Source of the DNA: Deinococcus sp.
Lineage (GTDB): Bacteria > Deinococcota > Deinococci > JACQHA01
Direction: 5' to 3'
DNA length: 6,289 bases
Assembly: GCA_016199255.1 (NCBI GenBank)
Contig: JACQHA010000389.1
Coordinates: 1 to 6,289 of the forward strand
Shown here: one piece after another, positions 1 through 5,379 of the stretch
Layout of the letters: every line of letters begins with the position of its first letter
Numbering within the stretch: position 1 is the stretch's first letter
Translations under genes and position numbers: made by a program
The notes under the pieces: model-generated
The model's database searches: none
What the model was told of the DNA's origin: nothing
Seen by the model: the letters and a program-made list of their open reading frames with translations, nothing else

Positions 1-857
1 CGCTGGCCGGTGGAGCCGAAAGCCCCCTGGACTGTGCCTTCCACCGCCAGGTTGAAGTCGCAGTCTTCCATGACCACCACCGGGTTCTTGCCCCCCATCT
101 CGCACTGGGCGCGGCAGCCCCGGGCGGCCACCTGGTCGTAGAGCTTGGAGCCAATGTCGTTGGAGCCAGTGAAAGAAACGGCGCGCACTGCGGGGTTATT
201 CACCAGCTCGTCACCTACTGTGCCACCGGAGCCGATGACCATGTTCAGAACGCCCCTGGGCAGCCCAGCATCTTCAAAGATCTTCACCACCATCTGGGCG
301 GTACCGGGAGTAAGCGACGCCGGCTTAAAGATGGCAGTGTTGCCAGCCACAAGCGCCGGAGCGATTTTCCACACCGGGATGGCCACCGGGAAGTTCCAGG
401 GGGTAATCAGGGCCACGACACCCAGGGGCTCGCGCACCGTGTAGCAGAAGGTGTTGGGCAACTCGCTGGGCACCGTCTCACCTGGCATGCGCCGCCCCTC
501 GCCGGCCATGTACTCCAGGATGTTGATGGAGCGCTGCACCTCGCCTCTGGCCTCGCTCAGCAGCTTGCCCTCCTCGTGGGTGAGCATGGTAGCTAGCTCC
601 TCTTTGCGCTGGATCATGAGCTCCATGGCCTGGTAGATGATCCGGCCGCGCGCCGGCGCTGCAGTAGCCCGCCAGGCGGGGAAGGCCTCGTGGGCAGCGC
701 GAATCGCCGCCTGGGCCTCCTCCCTGGTGCTTGCCGGGGCGTGCCCCAGCACTTCGTTGGTGTTGGCTGGATTCAGATTGGGCACGGTGCGGCCTGACGT
801 CGACTCCACCCAGGCCCCGTTAATGTAGTTCTTATAGGTCACATTCCCCATACTCAT
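1..857 (-). CDS. Aldehyde dehydrogenase, N-terminal 285 residues (C-terminus beyond window)
   Basis: NAD(P)-dependent aldehyde dehydrogenase, oxidising an aldehyde to the carboxylic acid in the cytoplasm. Reading down from 857 gives an open frame to the window edge. Visible motifs are TPWNFP (about 152-157, cofactor-site Asn), KPA (178-180, cofactor-binding Lys), FTGS (229-232) and EMGGKNP (253-259, general-base Glu253). The last residues are FGSTGQ plus two bases of an Arg codon; in the family the nucleophilic Cys comes next, so it lies just outside. The style ([10 protein letters not shown] near the N-terminus, AGEG near 118-121, [13 protein letters not shown]) resembles alpha-ketoglutaric-semialdehyde dehydrogenases such as Bacillus YcbD, but substrate cannot be assigned. 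A strong GGAGGT (861-866) lies 3 nt before the ATG at 857 and 9 nt before a second in-frame ATG at 851, so either may be the start. It is transcribed divergently from the M20 peptidase gene. Family certain, subfamily tentative. Confidence 0.93.
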   Translation of the reverse strand, partial: MSMGNVTYKNYINGAWVESTSGRTVPNLNPANTNEVLGHAPASTREEAQAAIRAAHEAFPAWRATAAPARGRIIYQAMELMIQRKEELATMLTHEEGKLLSEARGEVQRSINILEYMAGEGRRMPGETVPSELPNTFCYTVREPLGVVALITPWNFPVAIPVWKIAPALVAGNTAIFKPASLTPGTAQMVVKIFEDAGLPRGVLNMVIGSGGTVGDELVNNPAVRAVSFTGSNDIGSKLYDQVAARGCRAQCEMGGKNPVVVMEDCDFNLAVEGTVQGAFGSTGQ

Positions 858-901
858 GCCACCTCCGCTTCGCACACTGGCACTATTCCCCCTGTGCTGG
901 A

Positions 902-920
902 GCGCCAGATGAACTGGCGC
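902..920. promoter_or_regulatory. Perfect inverted repeat in the divergent intergenic region
   Basis: The arms GCGCCAG and CTGGCGC (7 bp each, perfect) flank a 5-nt centre ATGAA. The repeat sits in the roughly 148-bp gap between two divergently transcribed genes, 45 bp from the aldehyde dehydrogenase start and 86 bp from the M20 start. This position suits a dimeric repressor or activator site, or a small hairpin in a 5' leader. No T-run follows on either strand, so a terminator is unlikely. I found no convincing -35/-10 pair in this gap. The sequence repeat is certain; its function is inferred. Confidence 0.35.
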
Positions 921-994
921 CTATTGTATCCCCAGCTAGCGGCGCACTGCACCAGGTGGCCCCTTGGTCTCGTTCCTGGGTATAGCTGGTCTGC

Positions 995-1002
995 AAGGGG
1001 GG
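995..1002 (+). promoter_or_regulatory. Ribosome binding site that fixes the M20 peptidase start
   Basis: The purine run AAGGGGGG ends 3 nt before the ATG at 1006; its AAGG core lies 7 nt upstream of that ATG. The upstream in-frame TTG at 964 has no comparable site and would add 14 residues (with Cys and several Gly) that do not resemble the start of the family. The site therefore favours 1006. Confidence 0.6.
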
Positions 1003-1005
1003 TGC

Positions 1006-2136
1006 ATGGCAGGGTTGCTGGAGTACCTGGAGCAGCGCACCCCGGACATGGTGCGCTTGCTCCAGAGCTGGGTAGAGGCAGAGTCGCCGTCCGATGACAA
1101 GGCAGCGGTGGACCGCTTCGCCGCCCTGGTGGCGGCGGAGCTGGAGCGCGCCGGGGCGCAAGTGGCAGTGCTGCCCCAGGCCAAGCGCGGCAACCACCTC
1201 TTGGCGAAAATAGGGAAGGGGCAGCAGCAGCTTTTAGTGCTGGGGCATATGGATACAGTCTGGCCCCTAGGTACTGTAGCTGGGCCGCTGCCCTTGCGCA
1301 TCGCTGACGGCAAGCTATTTGGCCCGGGCAGTTTCGACATGAAGGGGGGCCTGGTGCAGATAGTAGCCGCCCTCTGGGCAGTGCGCGACCTGCGCCTGGA
1401 GCTATCTCGTAAAATTGTCATCCTGTTCAATAGCGACGAGGAGGTGGGGAGCACTACCTCGCAGCAGTCAATCGAGGACCAGGCCCGGCAGAGCCGCTAT
1501 GCCCTAGTGCTGGAGCCGGCCATGCCGCCCAATGGCGCTTTGAAAACGGCGCGCAAAGGAGTGGGGGAGTTTGAGCTGCGCATCACCGGCCGTGCCGCCC
1601 ACGCTGGCGCCGACCCCAAGGGCGGCCTGAGCGCCATCGAAGAGCTGGCCAGGCAGGTGCAGTACTTGCACAGCCTCACCGATTTCGAGTGTGGCACCAC
1701 GGTGAACGTGGGTGTAGTGTCGGGCGGCACGCGCAGCAACGTCATTGCCGCCGAGGCTAGAGCCCAAGTGGACCTGCGGGTGGCCACGCTGGCTGAGGCG
1801 GAGCGGGTGGTGCCGTTGATTCTGGGCACCAAGAGCTTCACCGGTGCCCAAGTAGAGGTGCGGGGCGGCCTGAATCGCCCGCCCCTGGAGCGTACCCAGA
1901 AAATCGTCGCCGCCTTTCAGAAAGCCCAGGCCCTGGCGGCGGAGCTCGGGTTCCAGGTAGATGAGGCCGCTACCGGCGGCGGCTCCGACGGCAACTTCAC
2001 CGCTGCTTTGGGGGTGCCCACCATTGACGGCCTGGGCCCGGTGGGCGACAAGGCCCATGCCCTGGGGGAGCACGTGGTGGTTAGCGAGCTGCCCAGGCGG
2101 GCGGCGCTACTGGTCAGGCTGTGGCAGCAGCTCTAG
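1006..2136 (+). CDS. M20-family metallopeptidase, glutamate carboxypeptidase (CPG2) type
   Basis: Predicted two-zinc exopeptidase or amidohydrolase of 376 residues, a usual length for the family. The catalytic domain is split by a dimerisation lid at about 180-285. Candidate ligands are all present: His81 and Asp83 (GHMDTVWP), bridging Asp111 (GSFDMKGG), catalytic Glu145 with metal ligand Glu146 (NSDEEVGS), Glu170 (LVLEPA) and His351 (DKAHALGEH). Their spacing (30, 34, 1, 24 and 181 residues) closely follows that of Pseudomonas carboxypeptidase G2. Family members release C-terminal glutamate from folate-like or N-acyl substrates, or cleave peptides and N-acyl amino acids; the substrate here is unknown. 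There is no signal peptide with this start, so it is probably cytoplasmic, unlike secreted CPG2. It is divergent from the aldehyde dehydrogenase gene, hinting at shared catabolic control. It converges on the GYD gene, with 10 bp between stop codons and no clear terminator hairpin. Confidence 0.93.
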   Translation: MAGLLEYLEQRTPDMVRLLQSWVEAESPSDDKAAVDRFAALVAAELERAGAQVAVLPQAKRGNHLLAKIGKGQQQLLVLGHMDTVWPLGTVAGPLPLRIADGKLFGPGSFDMKGGLVQIVAALWAVRDLRLELSRKIVILFNSDEEVGSTTSQQSIEDQARQSRYALVLEPAMPPNGALKTARKGVGEFELRITGRAAHAGADPKGGLSAIEELARQVQYLHSLTDFECGTTVNVGVVSGGTRSNVIAAEARAQVDLRVATLAEAERVVPLILGTKSFTGAQVEVRGGLNRPPLERTQKIVAAFQKAQALAAELGFQVDEAATGGGSDGNFTAALGVPTIDGLGPVGDKAHALGEHVVVSELPRRAALLVRLWQQL

Positions 2137-2146
2137 CTCAGGGGCG

Positions 2147-2437
2147 CTACTTCATCCGCCCCGCTACCTGCTGCATCTCCGCCGCTGAGAAAGCCGGCAT
2201 GGTCGTGGTCTCCGCCACTCCCAGCTTGGCATACCAGGCCAGGAAAGCTGCCGCTGATTGGTTGTCGGGCACGTCGATGATGCTCATAAAGTCATAGGGG
2301 CCCAGGGTGTAGTAAACTGCCTCGAGCTTCCCATTGACAGCGGCCAGCGCCTTATGCGCCCCTGCTAAGCGCTCCTCGATCTGGGTAAAAATGGCTAGCT
2401 CGTCCCGAAACCGACCTAAGGTCATGTACTTGGCCAC
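2147..2437 (-). CDS. GYD-domain protein (small alpha/beta protein of unknown role)
   Basis: A 96-residue protein starting at the GTG at 2437. It begins MAKYMTLGRF, matching the first beta strand typical of the GYD family (PF08734, a ferredoxin-like alpha/beta fold). The family signature appears as YYTLGPYDF (42-50, with G46, Y48 and D49), followed by a strand SIIDVPD and a C-terminal helix. The family's biochemical function is not established; small domains of this fold commonly form dimers. An earlier in-frame GTG at 2491 would add 18 residues but has no good ribosome binding site and would extend beyond the family's usual N-terminus, so I prefer 2437. A -10-like TATACT (minus strand, 2469-2474) lies inside that extension, without a recognisable -35. 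The gene follows fabF in the same direction after 59 bp and may be cotranscribed with it. Confidence 0.82.
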   Translation of the reverse strand: MAKYMTLGRFRDELAIFTQIEERLAGAHKALAAVNGKLEAVYYTLGPYDFMSIIDVPDNQSAAAFLAWYAKLGVAETTTMPAFSAAEMQQVAGRMK

Positions 2438-2442
2438 AGCTA

Positions 2443-2447
2443 CCCTC
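2443..2447 (-). promoter_or_regulatory. Ribosome binding site supporting the GYD gene start at 2437
   Basis: Read on the minus strand, GAGGG is followed by a 5-nt spacer and a GTG start at 2437. The alternative start at 2491 has only a weak TAGG upstream. The site and the family's usual N-terminus agree on the shorter protein. Confidence 0.5.
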
Positions 2448-2496
2448 GCAGTCTCGTGGAGGTAAGCTAGTATATCCCCAAGCGCAGGCACCTAGC

Positions 2497-3741
2497 CTAA
2501 GTGTGAGTCTTGCGGAGCACCAAGGTGCCGTTGTGGCCGCCAAAGCCAAAGGAGTTGGAGATGGCGACGAACACTGGCTTCCCAGTGCGCGGGGTGGTGA
2601 CGTAGTCCAGCGGGCCACACTCTGGGTCAGACTCGTCTAAGTTGGTGGATGGGGGCAGGGTGTCGTGATATATCGCCAGGGCAGTGATGGCCCCTTCCAG
2701 CGCCCCTGCTGCGCCCAGAAGGTGGCCGGTCATGGACTTAGTGGAACTCACCGCCGGGCCAGGGGTGCCAAACATTTCCAGGAGAGCCTTGGCCTCAATA
2801 AGGTCCCCCACCGGGGTACTGGTGGCATGGGCGTTGACGTAGTCCACTTCGTTTGGCAGGACATGAGCCTCGGCTAGGGCGCGGCGCATGGCCTGCAGGG
2901 CGCCCCGGCCCTGGGGATGGGGGGCCACCAGGTCGCTGGCATCGGCTGACTGGCCATAGCCAGCCAGCTCGGCATACATACGCGCTCCCCGGGCACGAGC
3001 TGCGGAGAGGCGCTCCAGCACCAGCACTGCGGCGCCCTCGCTGAGCACGAAGCCGTCCCGGTGCTTATCAAAAGGCCGGGAAGCGTGCGTGGGGTCATCG
3101 TTGCGGGTGGTAAGTGCCCGGGCCGAGGCGAACGCCGCCATGGTGAGGGCGGTGACCACTGCCTCGCTGCCCCCCGCCAGCATAATGTCCACGTGGCCGC
3201 GTTGCAGCATGTGCAGCGCGGCGCCCAAGGTGTCAACCGAAGTGGCGCAGGCGGTGCCCATAGACGCTACCGGGCCCTGGATACCCAGCAGGATGGAGAT
3301 CTGGCCGGCAGCCGCGTTAGGCATGAGAAGCGGCACCGTAAAGGGGCTCACCCGGCTGGGGCCTTCCTTGAGCAGCACGCTGGTCTGCTCCTCTAAAGTG
3401 TTCATGCCTCCAATGCCGGTGCCCACCATCACCCCCACCCGGGTAGGGTCGGCCCAGGGCTGGCCCTCCAGTCCTCCGTCGCGCACGGCGAGGAGCGCCG
3501 CTACCACGGCAAACTGGGTGAAGCGGTCCATGCGCCGGGCAGCCTTGCGATCGAGATACCGTCCAGGGTCAAAATCCTTCACCTCGCCGGCAACGCGGCA
3601 GCGCGACAGCAGCTCTGGCTTCACCAACGTCACTGGGCCGATGCCTGAACGGCCGGTCAGAAGGCTCTGCCACATGGTCTCGACGCCAATACCTACCGGA
3701 GACACCACACCAATGCCTGTGACCACTACCTGCTCGCCCAT
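2497..3741 (-). CDS. fabF: Beta-ketoacyl-[acyl-carrier-protein] synthase II (KAS II)
   Basis: A 414-residue cytoplasmic condensing enzyme, essentially the length of E. coli FabF (413). It joins malonyl-ACP to an acyl chain with loss of CO2 in type II fatty acid elongation. The thiolase-like fold is complete. The nucleophile is Cys165 (GTACATS), the catalytic histidines are His305 (NAHATSTPVGD) and His340 (STKSMTGHLLGAAG), the conserved Lys is Lys335, and the C-terminal glycine loop NSFGFGGHNG is at about 396-405. The ATG at 3741 has GGTGAGGAG just upstream (GAGG, 4-nt spacer) and gives the standard N-terminus VVVTGIGVVSPVG. No other fatty-acid genes (acpP, fabD, fabG, fabH) are visible on either side; it lies between a secreted protease gene and a GYD gene. 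Because it stands apart from a fab cluster, a role in a specialised or secondary lipid pathway is possible. The sequence itself looks like housekeeping FabF, not a polyketide chain-length factor, since the active Cys is kept. Confidence 0.95.
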   Translation of the reverse strand: MGEQVVVTGIGVVSPVGIGVETMWQSLLTGRSGIGPVTLVKPELLSRCRVAGEVKDFDPGRYLDRKAARRMDRFTQFAVVAALLAVRDGGLEGQPWADPTRVGVMVGTGIGGMNTLEEQTSVLLKEGPSRVSPFTVPLLMPNAAAGQISILLGIQGPVASMGTACATSVDTLGAALHMLQRGHVDIMLAGGSEAVVTALTMAAFASARALTTRNDDPTHASRPFDKHRDGFVLSEGAAVLVLERLSAARARGARMYAELAGYGQSADASDLVAPHPQGRGALQAMRRALAEAHVLPNEVDYVNAHATSTPVGDLIEAKALLEMFGTPGPAVSSTKSMTGHLLGAAGALEGAITALAIYHDTLPPSTNLDESDPECGPLDYVTTPRTGKPVFVAISNSFGFGGHNGTLVLRKTHT

Positions 3742-3754
3742 GTCTCCTCACCAG

Positions 3755-3774
3755 GCCGGCACGAGAGCCGGCAC
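3755..3774. repeat. Short repeat upstream of fabF (8-bp direct repeat that also forms a stem)
   Basis: On the plus strand GCCGGCAC occurs twice with a 4-nt spacer (GAGA), a 12-nt period. Because GCCGGC is itself palindromic, the two copies can also pair as a 6-bp GC-only stem with a 6-nt loop. It lies in the 75-bp gap between the S8 protease stop and the fabF start, 13 bp before the fabF start codon and just ahead of its ribosome binding site. It could be an operator, a leader hairpin affecting fabF translation, or an attenuating hairpin between the genes. No T-run follows, so a classical intrinsic terminator is not supported. Confidence 0.35.
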
Positions 3775-3816
3775 CGGGGAGATTATGGCCCGAGACCTGC
3801 CCTGGCCGCAATGCCA

Positions 3817-5367
3817 CTAGCGCAGCGCCGCCAGGATATCCAGCCGCCCGGCGCCGAGCTTGCCGGCCCACTGGGGGTTGAGCGGGGTAATGTCCACAGC
3901 GGTAGTGGTCAGCTGGGCCATGACCTGCTCGGCGCTGAGCATAGGACGCTGGGCGCGCAGCAGGGCAGCGGCGCCGGCCACAAAGGGAGCCGCCATGCTG
4001 GTGCCGCTCCAGGAGGCATAGGTGCCGTTCCAGAGGGTACTGTAGATGCTCTGGCCAGGGGCAGTGAGATCCACATGGGTCCCAAAATTGGAGAAGGCGG
4101 CCTTCACGTCGTCCTGGTTGGTAGCTGCCACCGTGAGCACCTGGGGCAGCCCTGCTGGGAACTCTACCGGGGTTTCCACCCCACCGTTGCCTACGGCAGT
4201 CACGATCACTATGTTGTGGGCCAGGGCGTCGGCAACAACATCGGCCAGCACCGCCGAGTTGGCCAGGGTGCCCAGGCTCAAATTGATCACCTGAGCGCCG
4301 TTATCAACCGCAAACTGGATAGCAGTGGCCACAGTGAACAAGTCGCCGTGGCCATCGCTGTTTAAAGCGCGCAGGGGCATGATCTGGGCCCCTGGTGCCA
4401 CCAAGGTGATAATGCCGGCCACATGGGTGCCGTGGCCGGTGGCCTCGTCCACATAGCCGTCGCCATCGTCGTCAATGAAATTGGGCAGGTCATCAGGCTG
4501 GCGGTCCCCGTCTATAAAATCCCGGCGGGTTCTGCTCAAATGCCCCACCAGCGCCGGGTGGTCCAGGTCTACCCCGGTGTCAATCACGGCCACTACTACT
4601 CCGGCGCCAGTGCTCTCTTGGTGAGCTTCAGCCAGGCCCAGCTTCTCTGGGGCGTACTGCACCGTGTAGGGGGTGGGATCGGTGGTGCCGCTCTCCCAGA
4701 AGCTGATCTGGCGGGACTCAGGGGGCTGGCTCAGGAAGTTAGGCTCGGCGTAGAGAAGGTCCGGATCAGAAGCCATGCGCCTGAGGGTGCTGCGCAGCGC
4801 CTCCTGGGCTAGCGCCAGCAGGTAAATGGGCCGGGAGCCCAGCTGCTGGATCAGCCTGGTGTGATAGCGCCCGTTGATGACCTGGAGCTGGGTTCCAGAG
4901 CGGAGCCGCACCAGAATCTGGCCGGCGAGGAATTCATCATCATCAGGGTCGGCTACGGAGCCCTGGTGTGATTCCTCTCCCTCTTCCCCCTCGCCGCCGG
5001 GGCCACTGTGACCATCGTCCCCGTCATCGCCGCCGTCGTCCCCGTCATCGTCCCCGTCATCGCCGCTATCCTCTTCATCATCTCCGGAACCACTGTGGTC
5101 ATCATCGCCAATGCTGCCATCATCACCGCCGCTGTCATCACCTCCGGCGCCGTCATCGCCGCCAGAGTCGCCCTCGCCGTCGTCTTCGTCGTCCTGGTCC
5201 TCCTGATCCTCAGGGTCGTCGCCGCTATCGTCCCGGCTGGCCTGGAGCGTGCTGGTGTTTCCTGGCTGACTAGGACTTGCCCTGGTAGGAGCTGATGGAG
5301 CAGCTTCGGCCACAGCGAGCAGTCCCAAGATCAGGGCGATTAACAAGACCCAGCGGTTCGGTATCAT
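3817..5367 (-). CDS. Secreted subtilisin-like serine protease (S8) with long Asp/Gly-rich segment
   Basis: A 516-residue preproprotease. Residues 1-23 form a signal peptide: Arg5, a hydrophobic core (7-20), then AEA-AP as the likely signal peptidase I site. Residues 46-132 are extremely acidic, with 34 Asp and 11 Glu and no Lys or Arg. About 145-214 resembles the propeptide of fervidolysin-type subtilisins (GQILVRLRSG; ending DPDLLYAEPNF). The S8 catalytic domain covers about 235-516: Asp263 (AVIDTG), His312 (GHGTHVAG), oxyanion Asn394 (AVGNGG) and Ser457 (SGTSMAAP), so the triad is intact. A DDDGDGYVD stretch (299-307) just before the His motif looks like a calcium-binding loop. There is no C-terminal anchor, sorting motif or extra domain, so the mature enzyme is probably released or loosely surface-bound. 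The ATG at 5367 follows the CHAT stop by 12 bp, with a purine-rich AAGAAGGGAAGC just upstream, implying cotranscription and probably translational coupling. Physiological substrate unknown. Confidence 0.95.
   Translation of the reverse strand: MIPNRWVLLIALILGLLAVAEAAPSAPTRASPSQPGNTSTLQASRDDSGDDPEDQEDQDDEDDGEGDSGGDDGAGGDDSGGDDGSIGDDDHSGSGDDEEDSGDDGDDDGDDGGDDGDDGHSGPGGEGEEGEESHQGSVADPDDDEFLAGQILVRLRSGTQLQVINGRYHTRLIQQLGSRPIYLLALAQEALRSTLRRMASDPDLLYAEPNFLSQPPESRQISFWESGTTDPTPYTVQYAPEKLGLAEAHQESTGAGVVVAVIDTGVDLDHPALVGHLSRTRRDFIDGDRQPDDLPNFIDDDGDGYVDEATGHGTHVAGIITLVAPGAQIMPLRALNSDGHGDLFTVATAIQFAVDNGAQVINLSLGTLANSAVLADVVADALAHNIVIVTAVGNGGVETPVEFPAGLPQVLTVAATNQDDVKAAFSNFGTHVDLTAPGQSIYSTLWNGTYASWSGTSMAAPFVAGAAALLRAQRPMLSAEQVMAQLTTTAVDITPLNPQWAGKLGAGRLDILAALR
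4972..5232 (-). repeat. Low-complexity Asp/Gly-rich coding tract inside the S8 protease gene
   Basis: This stretch encodes residues 46-132 of the protease. It is built of irregular units such as GGDDG, GDDGDD and SGGDD, read from GAC/GAT and GGC/GGG/GGA codons. On the plus strand it shows as repeated CGTC/ATCG/CCCC blocks. Unit length and codons vary, so it is an imperfect repeat shaped by amino-acid composition rather than an exact tandem array. Such tracts are prone to length change by slippage. It lies between the signal peptide and the propeptide, so it would probably be lost with the propeptide unless cleavage occurs elsewhere. It may bind cations, space the precursor from the membrane, or keep the precursor soluble; none of these is shown. 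Confidence 0.85.
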
Positions 5368-5370
5368 GCT

Positions 5371-5377
5371 TCCCTTC
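5371..5377 (-). promoter_or_regulatory. Ribosome binding site of the S8 protease in the 12-bp gap after the CHAT stop
   Basis: On the minus strand the 12 bases between the CHAT TGA (5380-5382) and the S8 ATG (5367) read AAGAAGGGAAGC. The AAGGG core is a usable Shine-Dalgarno sequence with a 5-nt spacer. Ribosomes ending CHAT synthesis would stop directly at this site, which supports coupled expression of the two proteases. Confidence 0.5.
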
Positions 5378-5379
5378 TT

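Noticed and set aside
145..828. Three plus-strand frames of 61-99 codons at the left end
   Set aside because: They lie antisense to the aldehyde dehydrogenase, whose motifs run continuously on the minus strand through this whole stretch.
936..1454. A minus-strand open frame of 172 codons overlapping the M20 gene
   Set aside because: Its composition (Ser, Arg, Pro, Cys-rich) is typical of an antisense shadow, and it overlaps conserved M20 metal-site motifs on the other strand.
2134..2149. A bidirectional terminator between the convergent M20 and GYD genes
   Set aside because: The stop codons are 10 bp apart, and I see no GC-rich stem followed by a T-run on either strand.
2469..2474. TATACT on the minus strand as a promoter for the GYD gene
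   Set aside because: It matches a -10 box well, but no acceptable -35 lies 16-18 bp upstream, so it is noted only as a weak hint.
2824..2833. FabF has NAHATS where many family members have NAHGTS
   Set aside because: The Gly-to-Ala form is known in functional condensing enzymes such as mycobacterial KasA, and the catalytic His is kept, so it is not a sign of lost activity.
3089..3820. A 243-codon plus-strand open frame antisense to fabF
   Set aside because: Long antisense frames are common in GC-rich DNA. It has no recognisable domain, and the opposite strand encodes a full-length FabF with all catalytic residues.
4968..5273. A plus-strand His/Arg-rich frame and a minus-strand Met/Thr-rich frame in the same area
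   Set aside because: Both are alternative-frame readings of the same low-complexity tract, with no ribosome binding site or domain.
5008..5295. A plus-strand frame of 95 codons that looks like a hydrophobic membrane protein rich in Val, Ile and Ala
   Set aside because: It is the antisense image of the Asp/Gly-rich tract: GAC and GAT codons read backwards give GTC and ATC. The sense strand carries a coherent S8 protease with signal peptide, propeptide and triad.
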